Origin: an uncultured Bacteroidia bacterium
Lineage (GTDB): Bacteria; Bacteroidota; Bacteroidia; NS11-12g; UBA955
Length of the DNA stretch: 64,000 nucleotides
Assembly (NCBI GenBank): GCA_943789135.1
Contig: CALSSY010000014.1
Coordinates: 1 to 64,000, forward strand
Reading direction: 5' to 3'
Both the position numbers and the translations under genes were made by a program. The notes beneath the pieces were generated by a model, which was given only the letters and a program-made list of their open reading frames with translations, was not told where the DNA came from and did not search any database. Position 1 is the stretch's first letter. Each line of letters begins with the position of its first letter. Positions 26,299 through 35,308 of the stretch are shown here, in pieces.

Positions 26299-27978
26299 TT
26301 AAGGATAATCTATATTACTGCTCGAAACATAAAGCGTGTCATTTGAATGAGCTTGAGCCCATTTAATTAAACCCGGCATTTGATTATAAGAACATCGAAT
26401 TCCTTCGTCAAATTGAACTTTCGATTTAGCCTTGTTAAAACCCAATACATCTATAATTACCCATATAAACACAGCTATTACAATTTGATCTTTTGAGAGA
26501 ATGGGCAATTTTACCGCATAACGCCATACCATTACAATAAGAATACTCAGAAACAACGCGTCTACAAAACCGAAATCATAAGCGAATAGAAAAGGAAGGG
26601 GTAAGGCCTCTATTAAGGCAAGTCCTTGATAAATAAAGTCAACCAAAAATTCCACCAAATAAGAAATGAATTTCGTGATAAATTCCACATCCAGCCAAGC
26701 AAATAGAACATGCGCTGAAAAGACATAAATAAGAAATGTGAGAGGTAACGTAAGTGTTAGATTTCCCAATAAAAACCAGGTAGGAATTTGATGAAAATGA
26801 TACAAAGTCAATGGCAAGGTTGTAAAGGTGCAACATAAAGACATTCCCAATAAATCTCCTACTCCATTCATTCTATTTAGATACTTTCTCCAATTTTCCT
26901 GCCAAAGGGGAAACCAAAATGCAATACCCAACATTGCCGCAAAACTTAATTGAAAACTAACAGAGTAGAATTCTAAAGGACTAAAAATCACAAAAAGACA
27001 GGCACTACTTGCAATCAAATCCGGCAATCGCACCTTTCGCTTGAATAAAATACGCAGCACCATCAATACAGAAATGAACGCAGTTGCTCGCAAAACAGGT
27101 GGAGCCATTCCAGTTAAATGAGCATAGGCCCACAACACGGGGATTAAAGCAATCTCAAACTTTTTAATAGCGTAATACCGTTTTCCCAATATTGAAATTG
27201 GCCAAGAGATTAACCAATATATCAATCCGATATGCATACCTGAAACGGATAAAATATGCATTAAACCCGCTCTCTGAAATAGTTGCTTATCTTGTGACTC
27301 CAAATAGGATTTATCACCTAATAACAAACCTAAGAATAGAGCGAAAGATCGAGAACTAAAAAATGGAGACATCCTACTCATTAAGTTCTTTTTCAAATTA
27401 TATCGTTGAAAATCCAATGAGGCTGAATCCATATCCAAGGCGTACAACCTAGAATTCGAAACGTCAAGATTACCTAAAATTCCCAACCCCATAAAATAAT
27501 TGTATTCATTAAATGAGATGGGAATTTTATTTGTCTTTGGAACCCTGAATTTATAATCTTGTAGTAAAACCAGGCAACCGGGAATAATATCCAAATCTTC
27601 TATTTGAAGCCATTGTACCTTAAAATCCGATTGGGATACCCAGTTTGAATCAAGATAAACAGATCTGTTTTTGGCTATGACCTTTATGCCATTTTGCGTT
27701 TTATTGATACTTTCGATTTCTACTTGTATACAAGAACCCCTACTAATATCATTTTGAGCGATTTTATATCTGGATTTTTGAAACGTCAAACTTCCAAATC
27801 CCAACCATATTGCTTGAAAAATTATCCAGTACTCACGAATCCCTATTAATTTTAAATAAGAGATTATACCCAACAAGAGGGTTATAAGTATTAAAGCATG
27901 GACGCTTAAGGCTACACCCAAAACGGCAAATATAGCCGTAAAAACGAGAGGGTATTTATAATGAAATCGAACGGACAT
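26299..27978 (-). CDS. comEC: ComEC/Rec2 family DNA-uptake channel (short form)
   Basis: A 559-residue membrane protein with an N-terminal DUF4131-like region and the Competence core (FLGLLLGDKSYL, RAGLMHILSVSGMHIGLIYW, GMAPPVLRATAFISVLMV). ComEC passes single-stranded DNA into the cytoplasm during transformation. The C-terminal metallo-beta-lactamase nuclease domain of full-length ComEC is not seen; the chain ends about 60 residues after the last membrane segment. The start at 27978 lies 30 nt after the stop of the acidic protein gene. A HhH protein of ComEA type is encoded at 33246. Confidence 0.85.
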   Translation of the reverse strand: MSVRFHYKYPLVFTAIFAVLGVALSVHALILITLLLGIISYLKLIGIREYWIIFQAIWLGFGSLTFQKSRYKIAQNDISRGSCIQVEIESINKTQNGIKVIAKNRSVYLDSNWVSQSDFKVQWLQIEDLDIIPGCLVLLQDYKFRVPKTNKIPISFNEYNYFMGLGILGNLDVSNSRLYALDMDSASLDFQRYNLKKNLMSRMSPFFSSRSFALFLGLLLGDKSYLESQDKQLFQRAGLMHILSVSGMHIGLIYWLISWPISILGKRYYAIKKFEIALIPVLWAYAHLTGMAPPVLRATAFISVLMVLRILFKRKVRLPDLIASSACLFVIFSPLEFYSVSFQLSFAAMLGIAFWFPLWQENWRKYLNRMNGVGDLLGMSLCCTFTTLPLTLYHFHQIPTWFLLGNLTLTLPLTFLIYVFSAHVLFAWLDVEFITKFISYLVEFLVDFIYQGLALIEALPLPFLFAYDFGFVDALFLSILIVMVWRYAVKLPILSKDQIVIAVFIWVIIDVLGFNKAKSKVQFDEGIRCSYNQMPGLIKWAQAHSNDTLYVSSSNIDYP

Positions 27979-28008
27979 ACCTCATTAGGAGGTGCCCGCT
28001 TAATTGAA

Positions 28009-28899
28009 TTACATCATTTTACGAAGATTCCTCTTCAAATCATTTGCCGATTCATCACGACGCGACCATTGACGTTGGTTATACCAAGTATCAAATACGT
28101 CATCGCGCTCATCGGAATTCGAAGCTGCGAGCATCTCAGAGATAAAGACAGCAAAAAGCTTCATATCCCCCCCAAACAAGAAATTCCCAAATTCGAATCT
28201 TCTAGAAAATGAAAACATCGATAAAATCTCATTGGCTTTTTGTTCAAGATGTGGCTGTCCTCCTTTATTATCTCCTTCATTCGCATCATTTTGAACCACT
28301 TGCGGTTCTGATGAAAACAAATCTCGAGTTGCATTTTCATTTTGATCGTTGTGTGAATCACTGTCTTCTGCATCTGAAATTTCTTGCGATTTTTCCAAAA
28401 CTTCATCCTCGAAATTATCTTCTTCAACTAATTCTTCATCTGAAGTTGGGACTTCCTCCATCTCTTCCTCTTCATCTTCCTCTTCCTCTTCATCCTCTTC
28501 CTCTTCATTGTCTAGGTCAAGGTGTTCAGTTTCATCTTGTTCGAACAATTCTTCTTGGTTATCGTTTATGTTAATTGATTCGTTCTCAGTGATAGGTGCT
28601 ACTTCATTTTGAGATATTTCTTCTAACACTTCTTCTTGAGGCGTAACCAAATCATCTTCGTAACTTGGTTTGAATAAATCAATCGGCGCTGTTGCAACCT
28701 CCTCTATAGGTTCTGGATTACTTTCCGCAATTGAATTATTTTGATCAATTATTTCCATATCGGTTTCCAGGTACAATTCTGCTGATTGTGACTTTATGGT
28801 TGCCAATACATTAGCGATTTGTTGAGCCGTTTGGGATTCGCGCAATTTGGACTCTAACCGAGTCAAATCTGCAATTATTTGAGGAATGCGAGGATTCAT
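28009..28899 (-). CDS. Hypothetical acidic protein with a conserved Bacteroidota C-terminal domain
   Basis: A 296-residue protein in three parts: an N-terminal helical region (RIPQIIADLTRLESKLRESQT), a long disordered middle rich in Glu/Asp (an almost pure acidic run near residues 135-150), and a folded C-terminus of about 70 residues (FSFSRRFEFGNFLFGGDMK ... DVFDTWYNQRQW). The C-terminus resembles a widespread but uncharacterised Bacteroidota domain that usually contains an F-x-N-x-LF-x-GD motif. Its function is unknown. It is divergent from the thymidine kinase gene. Confidence 0.7.
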   Translation of the reverse strand: MNPRIPQIIADLTRLESKLRESQTAQQIANVLATIKSQSAELYLETDMEIIDQNNSIAESNPEPIEEVATAPIDLFKPSYEDDLVTPQEEVLEEISQNEVAPITENESININDNQEELFEQDETEHLDLDNEEEEDEEEEEDEEEEMEEVPTSDEELVEEDNFEDEVLEKSQEISDAEDSDSHNDQNENATRDLFSSEPQVVQNDANEGDNKGGQPHLEQKANEILSMFSFSRRFEFGNFLFGGDMKLFAVFISEMLAASNSDERDDVFDTWYNQRQWSRRDESANDLKRNLRKMM

Positions 28900-28953
28900 A
28901 AACCGGGTATCAATTTTTTTTCGGAAATTTACAACCGAAAGAACACAGAGGCA

Positions 28954-29505
28954 ATGAGAGATTTTACACTAATTTATGGGTGTATGTTTGCGGGGAAAAC
29001 CACCCGTTTAATAGGGCTTTACAACGAAAGCACTTTAGATATCAACGAAAAAATTGTTGTAAAACCGCTATTGGATAATCGTTACAGTGCCAATAAAATT
29101 AACTCTCATGGGGGATTGCAGATACTCGGACATCGCATTTCAAAGGCGGAAGAATTGTTCCCTTTAATTCAAACTAGCACCAAAGAATGCTACATCGATG
29201 AAGTGCAGTTTTTCTCACCTTATATAATTGAAGTAATCGGAGAATTGATGATGGATGGCATTCGGGTTATCGCATCGGGCTTAGACAAGGATTACCTCAA
29301 TAGAGATTTTGGATCCATGAAAGCCTTAAAAAAATTAGCAAACCAACATGTAGAATTGGCGGCAAAGTGCGCTGTATGTCAAAAAGAGGCTCATCATACA
29401 TTCCGAACCAGCGACTCTGAAGATTTGGTATTAGTTGGACATAACGACGCTTATCAAGCGAGGTGCACAACCCATTGGAACGAAGGCATGGTTGGCAGAG
29501 TGTAG
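28954..29505 (+). CDS. tdk: Thymidine kinase
   Basis: A 183-residue type II thymidine kinase with P-loop GCMFAGKTT (9-17), catalytic IDEVQFF, VIASGLDKDYLNRDFG and a zinc ribbon (CAVC ... RCTTH). It phosphorylates thymidine in the salvage pathway. The ATG at 28954 puts the P-loop at the usual distance from the N-terminus; the open frame upstream is untranslated leader. Confidence 0.95.
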   Translation: MRDFTLIYGCMFAGKTTRLIGLYNESTLDINEKIVVKPLLDNRYSANKINSHGGLQILGHRISKAEELFPLIQTSTKECYIDEVQFFSPYIIEVIGELMMDGIRVIASGLDKDYLNRDFGSMKALKKLANQHVELAAKCAVCQKEAHHTFRTSDSEDLVLVGHNDAYQARCTTHWNEGMVGRV

Positions 29506-29512
29506 ATACCAA

Positions 29513-29746
29513 TTATCCTTTAATTGCGCTGATATCGCCCAAATCAGGAATGCTTTTTCGAAGACTTTCTTCTATTCCAGCCGTCATCGTCATTTCACTC
29601 ATATTACAACTGCTGCAGTTTCCAGTAAGTCGAAGTATAACATCTTTTTGATCTGTAACTTCTACAACCTCAACGTCACCTCCATCGGCATGCAAATAAG
29701 GCCGAATGGTATCCAATACCGTTTCAATTTGCTGTTGCAGTTCCAT
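29513..29746 (-). CDS. NifU-like C-terminal (Nfu) Fe-S scaffold protein
   Basis: A 77-residue single Nfu domain with RPYLHADGGDVEVVEV and the cluster-binding CSSCNMS. It passes Fe-S clusters to apoproteins. It lies downstream of the Mrp ATPase gene on the same strand, a common Fe-S assembly pair. Confidence 0.93.
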   Translation of the reverse strand: MELQQQIETVLDTIRPYLHADGGDVEVVEVTDQKDVILRLTGNCSSCNMSEMTMTAGIEESLRKSIPDLGDISAIKG

Positions 29747-29811
29747 TTATACAAAAGTAAGATATTTTACACTAATTGAGATGCTCTTGGAAATGATTTC
29801 CTAAATAGGAA

Positions 29812-30855
29812 TCAAGCTTGCATCACACTGATTTGACGAGCAATTTCCTTTGCCACATCCAAATAGGGCTTCATATGTTCCTGGGAAAAATCCCATTTAC
29901 CTGTATCGGCAGCATTCCCTAATTCCATCTGAAACGGCAATTCGCCTAAGAAAGGAAGTTCATTTTTTTCAGCAAGTGCCTTCCCTCCACCTTCACCAAA
30001 TAACCTATATTTTTTATCCGGAGCATCTACAGGAGTGAAAAACGACATGTTTTCAACCACACCAATTATGGGCTTCGCAATTGCATCTAATTGGAACATA
30101 TCAATCGCGCGAGCCGCATCTGAAGTAGCCATTTGTTGCGGTGTGGTAACTATGACAACGCCTGTTAATGGAGCAAGTTGCGACAGGGAAATTTGCACAT
30201 CCCCCGTTCCGGGAGGCAAATCAACAATGAGATAATCCAAATCACCCCAATCAACATCATTAATAAACTGACGGAAGGCGCTCGAAATCATGGGACCACG
30301 CCAAACAACCGCTTGACCGGGTGCTGTCATAAAACCAATACTCAATAATTTTATCCCATGAGATTCGATGGGAATCATGATATTTCTACCATCAATTTCT
30401 TTCATCTCAGGAGCTGCATGCACGTTGAATAAGGTAGGTATACTTGGACCATAAATATCGGCATCCAACAATCCTACCTTAGCTCCGGTATGAGAAAGCC
30501 CAAGAGCTAGACTTGCGGATAATGTACTCTTACCAACACCGCCTTTCCCAGACGCTACCGCTATAACATGTTTTACGCCTTTTAATACATCCGTTGCACG
30601 TTCTTGTTGCACAACCCTATGAGTAGCATTCACATGAACATCGGCATCCTTATTAACGGTATATAAAATGGCCGTTTTACATGCATTCACCATGGTATCT
30701 TTCATTGGACACGCGGGTGTTGTGAGTACCAAATCAAATTGAACCTGAAGTCCATCGATTTTCAAATTCTCAATCATACCCAAAGTCACCAGATCCTTTT
30801 TCAAATCGGGATCTTCAACCATGGAAAGCGCTTTTAAAATCTCCTCTTTTCTCAT
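29812..30855 (-). CDS. Mrp/NBP35 family Fe-S carrier P-loop ATPase
   Basis: A 347-residue protein: N-terminal MIP18/DUF59 domain (LSMVEDPDLKKDLVTLGM) and a deviant Walker A ATPase (GKGGVGKS, 103-110), DADIYGPSIP and LIVDLPPGTGDVQ. Members carry Fe-S clusters. The C-terminal CxxC of ApbC is missing here (MSFFTPVDAPDKKYRLFG), so cluster binding must differ or be absent. It is co-transcribed with the small membrane gene 3 nt upstream. Confidence 0.92.
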   Translation of the reverse strand: MRKEEILKALSMVEDPDLKKDLVTLGMIENLKIDGLQVQFDLVLTTPACPMKDTMVNACKTAILYTVNKDADVHVNATHRVVQQERATDVLKGVKHVIAVASGKGGVGKSTLSASLALGLSHTGAKVGLLDADIYGPSIPTLFNVHAAPEMKEIDGRNIMIPIESHGIKLLSIGFMTAPGQAVVWRGPMISSAFRQFINDVDWGDLDYLIVDLPPGTGDVQISLSQLAPLTGVVIVTTPQQMATSDAARAIDMFQLDAIAKPIIGVVENMSFFTPVDAPDKKYRLFGEGGGKALAEKNELPFLGELPFQMELGNAADTGKWDFSQEHMKPYLDVAKEIARQISVMQA

Positions 30856-30858
30856 GTT

Positions 30859-31149
30859 TTATTTGGAATTGCGTTTGAAAATGCGAGCAAAGAAACGTTT
30901 TTCAAAATCCCAGAAGTAAGCAAATTGACCGAACACGAAGCCATACATGAGCAACATTATATTGTAAACAGGCAAAATTGCCACATAATAAAGTATGTCA
31001 AACCACCACAAATCAGCAAAGTAATTCTTTACAAAACCCTTAAGGTATACTACGGTTGAACCGGTCAAGGCGAACACGGTTAATATTAGGATTACCTTAA
31101 TAGGCGAATCGACTTTCCATCGGTCTTGCAATTTCTGAATGAAACTCAC
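30859..31149 (-). CDS. DUF6787 family small membrane protein
   Basis: A 96-residue protein with two helices (VILILTVFALTGSTVVYLKG and LYYVAILPVYNIMLLMYGFVFGQ) and a basic tail. The GTG at 31149 gives VSFIQKLQDRW, which matches the usual N-terminus of the family; the longer frame would run through the -7 element. The function is unknown. Confidence 0.7.
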   Translation of the reverse strand: MSFIQKLQDRWKVDSPIKVILILTVFALTGSTVVYLKGFVKNYFADLWWFDILYYVAILPVYNIMLLMYGFVFGQFAYFWDFEKRFFARIFKRNSK

Positions 31150-31153
31150 GCCG

Positions 31154-31161
31154 CAAAGGTA
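31154..31161 (-). promoter_or_regulatory. -7 element 4 nt upstream of the DUF6787 start
   Basis: TACCTTTG on the minus strand, identical to the element at 25350-25357 and ending 4 nt before the GTG start. No good -33 TTG is seen. Confidence 0.4.
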
Positions 31162-31210
31162 CTTTCTTTTGTGACGCTTAACCGACATTCTGTCTATTAT
31201 TTGTGTGAAA

Positions 31211-31230
31211 TTACCGACTTTTGTCGGTAA
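31211..31230. promoter_or_regulatory. Perfect 8-bp inverted repeat running into the rsmI-like start codon
   Basis: TTACCGAC (31211-31218), TTTT, GTCGGTAA (31223-31230); the last A is the A of the ATG. It could be an operator or a 5' hairpin that hides the start codon. Confidence 0.65.
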
Positions 31231-31952
31231 TGACTGAAAACTTACAAGCAGGTGTTTACTTAGTCCCACTACCTATTGGTCCAGACAGCCCTCAACACTA
31301 TCATACATCTCATTTCTTGAATATCATTCCCCATATAAACGTATGGGTAGCTGAGAGTGCTCGGACATTAAGACGGTATTTATCCTCTTTAAAACTGGGA
31401 ATTCAAATTGACACACTTCAAATATTTGAATCCAACCAACACACTCCAATTGGTGAACTGAATGCATTTCTCTCGACAATAAACAACCATACAGCAGTGG
31501 GTGTAGCTTCAGAAGCGGGAATCCCGTGTGTAGCCGATCCCGGTAATCGAGTGGTTGAATGGGCTCATCGAAAAAACCGCATCGTAATCCCGCTTATTGG
31601 CCCCAATTCAATTACCATGGCGTTGGAAAGTAGTGGCATGAATGGTCAACAATTTATATTTCATGGATATCCCCCAATACAAGGAGCCGAGCAAAAGAAA
31701 TGGTTGTCGGATTTATTTGTTGGACCCTGGCAACATTACACACATAGCTTTATCGAAACCCCCTATCGCACTGATAAACTATTCAATTTCATCATTTCTA
31801 ATCTCCCAGAATCTACTCAATTATGCATGGCTGTAAATCTGCATAGTCCCGACCAGATAATAAAATCACAGAGTCTACTGCAATGGAAAAAAGAAAAAGT
31901 CAAATGGGGTAAAGTTCCGGTAGTTTGGGTTCTGAGCAAACAAACCTATTAA
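31230..31952 (+). CDS. RsmI-like SAM-dependent methyltransferase (tetrapyrrole methylase fold)
   Basis: A 240-residue protein with the YLVPLPIG start, AESARTLRRYL, TPIGELNAFL, VASEAGIPCVADPGNRVVEWA, PLIGPNSITMAL and GQQFIFHGYPP. It matches the RsmI family that 2'-O-methylates C1402 of 16S rRNA, but many positions differ from standard RsmI, as in the second RsmI-like paralogue found in many Bacteroidota. The substrate is thus uncertain. Translation starts inside the inverted repeat at 31211-31230. Confidence 0.85.
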   Translation: MTENLQAGVYLVPLPIGPDSPQHYHTSHFLNIIPHINVWVAESARTLRRYLSSLKLGIQIDTLQIFESNQHTPIGELNAFLSTINNHTAVGVASEAGIPCVADPGNRVVEWAHRKNRIVIPLIGPNSITMALESSGMNGQQFIFHGYPPIQGAEQKKWLSDLFVGPWQHYTHSFIETPYRTDKLFNFIISNLPESTQLCMAVNLHSPDQIIKSQSLLQWKKEKVKWGKVPVVWVLSKQTY

Positions 31953-31953
31953 A

Positions 31954-31982
31954 TTGCAAATTGTTTATAAACGTTAAATTTG
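31954..31982 (+). promoter_or_regulatory. Promoter of the alpha-oxoamine synthase gene
   Basis: TTG (31954-31956), 18 nt, TAAATTTG (31975-31982). The element ends 7 nt before the ATG at 31990, so the mRNA should have little or no leader. Confidence 0.6.
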
Positions 31983-31989
31983 CATTAAC

Positions 31990-33249
31990 ATGAAAGATAT
32001 CTTCGACAAACTCAATGAACGCATGGGGCCACTTGGCATGCACGCCGATGAAGCTCATGGATACTTTACTTTCCCAAAACTTGAAGGTCCTATTGCTCCA
32101 CGAATGCAATTTCGAGGGGTGGAAAAACTAACATGGAGTTTGAACAACTATCTTGGCCTTGCCAATCATCCTGAAGTTTTAAAAGCAGATGCGGATGCGG
32201 CTGCGCAATTCGGGATGGCCTACCCCATGGGTGCTCGCATGATGAGTGGAAATAGCAATTACCACGAACAGTTAGAAAACGAATTGGCATCGTTCATTAA
32301 CAAGCCAGAAGTTATTCTATTGAATTTTGGATATCAAGGTGTTTTAAGTGCAATAGACGCTTTGGTAGATCGTCACGATGTAATCGTTTACGACGCCGAA
32401 TCACACGCCTGCATTATTGATGGACTGCGATTGCATATCGGAAAGCGTTTTGTATATACGCACAATAATATTGAATCTCTCGAGAAACAGTTGGTTAGAG
32501 CAACGAAGTTAGCTGAGAGCACAGGTGGAGGGGTATTGGTAATTACTGAAGGTGTTTTTGGAATGAGTGGATCTCAAGGAAAACTCAAAGAGATCGTTGA
32601 ATTAAAGAACAAATACAGTTTCCGCTTATTTGTAGATGATGCACATGGCTTTGGCACTATGGGCAAAACAGGAGCAGGAACGGGTGAAGAGCAAAATTGC
32701 ATGGATGGAATTGACATTTACTTTTCAACGTTTGCAAAATCAATGGCTGGTATCGGCGCATTCATAGGTAGTGCTCCTCATGTCATCAAATTTTTGCGCT
32801 ACAACATGCGCTCACAGATTTATGCAAAAAGCCTACCCATGCCTATGGTAATTGGTGCTTTAAAGCGTTTGGAATTGATTCGCACCCAACCGCAATTGAA
32901 AGACCAATTATGGAATGTAGTAAATGCACTCCAAAATGGCCTTAAAGATGCTGGCTTCAATATTGGAATTACTTCAACCCCGGTTACTCCCGTATTGTTG
33001 AATGGAACCATTCCCGAGGCAACTCACCTGACTTTAGACTTAAGAGAAAATCATAATATTTTCTGCAGTATCGTGGTTTATCCAGTAGTTCCTAAAGGCG
33101 TGATCATGTTACGTTTAATACCGACTGCGGTGCATTCTTTAGAAGATGTAAATTATACAATTAACGCCTTTAAAAGCATTAAAAACAAATTGGACTCTGG
33201 CGAATATCGCAAAGAAAAAATTGCCCTTTCGCATAAAATTGTGGCGTGA
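31990..33249 (+). CDS. Alpha-oxoamine synthase: serine palmitoyltransferase or cysteate acyltransferase type
   Basis: A 419-residue PLP enzyme of the KBL/BioF/SPT family: SLNNYLGLANHPEV, YPMGARMMSGN, YDAESHACIIDG, TEGVFGMSGSQGKL, VDDAHGFGTMGKTGAGT and the PLP lysine in STFAKSMAGIG. The long N-terminus (YFTFPKLEG) and the AYPMGARMMSG block fit the Bacteroidota clade that condenses acyl-CoA with serine (sphingolipids) or cysteate (capnine sulfonolipids) rather than glycine or alanine. Which of the two cannot be told from sequence alone. The HhH gene overlaps its stop. Confidence 0.82.
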   Translation: MKDIFDKLNERMGPLGMHADEAHGYFTFPKLEGPIAPRMQFRGVEKLTWSLNNYLGLANHPEVLKADADAAAQFGMAYPMGARMMSGNSNYHEQLENELASFINKPEVILLNFGYQGVLSAIDALVDRHDVIVYDAESHACIIDGLRLHIGKRFVYTHNNIESLEKQLVRATKLAESTGGGVLVITEGVFGMSGSQGKLKEIVELKNKYSFRLFVDDAHGFGTMGKTGAGTGEEQNCMDGIDIYFSTFAKSMAGIGAFIGSAPHVIKFLRYNMRSQIYAKSLPMPMVIGALKRLELIRTQPQLKDQLWNVVNALQNGLKDAGFNIGITSTPVTPVLLNGTIPEATHLTLDLRENHNIFCSIVVYPVVPKGVIMLRLIPTAVHSLEDVNYTINAFKSIKNKLDSGEYRKEKIALSHKIVA

Positions 33250-33965
33250 ATTGGCGCCAAAATAAAACCAACGAAAGTATAAAGACCTCTCTCTATCGGA
33301 AAATAATTTCATTTCTGATATGGGGAGGTCTTTTTGTTTGCATGGGCATTATGCAAGCCCGATACCACAACTCAACATTCATAAACGTGCCTATTAACTT
33401 AATTTCTCGATCGGAGGCTGTAAAAGCCAATACCGTCATTGAGATATCTACTAAAAAACCCAAGGAATCAGAAACGGAATTCAAAACCATTCCCATTACC
33501 CACTGGGACTCCATTTATAGGATGCAAATTACACCTAATACGGGTGGGATGAATCCTTCTGAATCGTATACCATTGAATTGAACTCGATTGACTCTGCCG
33601 GACTGGAATCGCTACCTGGTATAGGTCCGTATACCGCAAAAAAGATAATTGCTTATCGCTCAAGACTTGGAGGTTATCTTTCCAAATACCAATTATTAGA
33701 AATCCCCTATATCGACAGTCAAATTATCGAACATCCCAAATTAATATGGTCCGTAAATACCTCCTCGATACAATTAATTCCCTTAGATTCGATAAACGCG
33801 ATACAACTTTACCGACATCCGTATATCGGAAAATTAAAAGCCAAAAACCTAATTGAATATTGTAAAGTACACGGAAATCTAAGCGTTTCTAAATTCATGC
33901 AAATGAGGAGCCTCAATGAATTTGAAAAAAATCGCTTGTTACCCTATTTGAAATTTAAAAAATAA
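33246..33965 (+). CDS. ComEA-like helix-hairpin-helix DNA-binding protein with N-terminal anchor
   Basis: A 239-residue protein with an N-terminal membrane helix (FLIWGGLFVCMGIMQ) and two HhH domains. The first has ESLPGIGPYTAKKIIAYRSRLGG; the second, INAIQLYRHPYIGKLKAKNLIEY, is more divergent. ComEA-type proteins bind incoming DNA in the periplasm. The GTG start overlaps the stop of the preceding gene (GTGA). A competence role is inferred and fits the ComEC gene at 26299. Confidence 0.8.
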   Translation: MNWRQNKTNESIKTSLYRKIISFLIWGGLFVCMGIMQARYHNSTFINVPINLISRSEAVKANTVIEISTKKPKESETEFKTIPITHWDSIYRMQITPNTGGMNPSESYTIELNSIDSAGLESLPGIGPYTAKKIIAYRSRLGGYLSKYQLLEIPYIDSQIIEHPKLIWSVNTSSIQLIPLDSINAIQLYRHPYIGKLKAKNLIEYCKVHGNLSVSKFMQMRSLNEFEKNRLLPYLKFKK

Positions 33966-34099
33966 AAAACATAACACGTATTACTATGTGTCAAAACGAC
34001 AATAACTAAAGTGTTAATTCTCTCTAAACTTATATCATTATTGCGTCTTATTTTTATTAAAATTCAACGGATATACAAGAATACCCGGTTTTAATGCAC

Positions 34100-34107
34100 T
34101 AATTTTG
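34100..34107 (+). promoter_or_regulatory. -7 element 6 nt upstream of the acyl-CoA dehydrogenase start
   Basis: TAATTTTG fits TAnnTTTG and ends 6 nt before the ATG at 34114. It overlaps the in-frame TTG codon at 34105, which rules that codon out as the likely start. Confidence 0.45.
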
Positions 34108-34113
34108 CGTCAT

Positions 34114-35255
34114 ATGCATTTCCAAGAAAACGAAAGTGTGACGATGGTGCGCCAAATGGTGCGTGATTTTGCAGAGAAACACATTCGTCCCGACATGATG
34201 GTTTGGGATGAATCTCAAACATTCCCGATAGAGGTATTCAAAGGCCTTGGAGAATTGGGATTAATGGGTGTTTTAGTTCCTGAAAACTACGGAGGTTCTG
34301 GATTTGGATATTATGAATACGCTGCAGCAATTGAAGAACTTGCAAAGGTTTGCGGTAGTGTTGGACTTAGCATGGCCGCACATAACAGTCTATGTACAGG
34401 GCATATCATGCAGTTTGGTAACGAAGATCAAAAACAACGCTGGCTACCCAAATTAGCAAGCGCTGAATGGATAGGTGCATGGGGCTTAACCGAGGCCAAT
34501 ACCGGTTCCGATGCCCTTAGAATGAAATGTGTGGCGCATAAAGATGGCAACGAGTGGGTATTAAATGGAGCTAAAAATTGGATTACCCATGGTATCTCAG
34601 GAGATATTGCGGTTGTGTTGGCAAGAACCGGAGACTTACTCGATTCTCATGGAATTACTGCATTTGTAGTGGAAAGAGGCACTCCAGGTTTTTCTGGAGG
34701 TAAAAAGGAAAACAAATTGGGTATGCGCGCTTCGGAAACGGCTGAAATGATTTTTGAAGATTGCCGAATTCCAGAAGAAAACGTTTTGGGAAATATAGGT
34801 GATGGATTTATACAAGCCATGAAAGTATTAGACGGAGGTCGAATTTCTATTGCCTCTTTGAGTTTAGGAATTGCCAAAGGTGCTTATGAAGCCGCATTGA
34901 AATATTCAAAAGAACGCGAACAATTTGGCAAACCGATTTCAAACTTTCAAGCAATCGCTTTTAAACTAGCCGATATGGCCACAAAAATCGAAGCTGCTGA
35001 ACTTTTAATTCAAGAAAGTTGCGATCTAAAAACAAGGGTAAAAACGTAAATAAGGTAAGTGCAATGGCTAAATATTACGCATCTGAAGTAAGCGTATATT
35101 GTGCGAATGAAGCCGTTCAAATTTTTGGGGGATATGGCTATACCAAAGACTTCCCCGTCGAGAAATTTTATCGCGATTGCAAACTTTGCACTATTGGCGA
35201 AGGCACCAGTGAAATTCAAAAATTAGTTATTTCTCGTGCCATCTTAAAAGATTGA
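34114..35255 (+). CDS. Acyl-CoA dehydrogenase (one frameshift)
   Basis: An FAD enzyme of the short/medium-chain type: [62 protein letters not shown], and the C-terminal [21 protein letters not shown] with the catalytic Glu in IGEGTSEIQ. The frame is lost at the A-run 35028-35032. Adding one A restores [25 protein letters not shown] and a protein of about 380 residues. It carries out the first step of beta-oxidation or branched-chain acyl-CoA oxidation, with electrons going to ETF. Confidence 0.9.
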
Positions 35256-35282
35256 TTTATCGATAAAATTTTTATATCTTTG
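35252..35282 (+). promoter_or_regulatory. rpsU promoter
   Basis: TTG (35252-35254), 20 nt, TATCTTTG (35275-35282): a close match to the Bacteroidota -33/-7 consensus, with a leader of about 20 nt. It overlaps the last codon of the acyl-CoA dehydrogenase gene. Confidence 0.75.
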
Positions 35283-35308
35283 CCCTCCCAAAAAACGAAA
35301 GAATTTAT

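Noticed and set aside
28349-28612. Plus-strand frame encoding a long serine run
   Set aside because: It is the antisense reading of the Glu/Asp codons of the acidic protein on the minus strand, without its own signals.
33966-34099. Possible small RNA or terminator in the gap before the acyl-CoA dehydrogenase
   Set aside because: Only weak ACATA/TATGT pairing without a T-run; no convincing structure.
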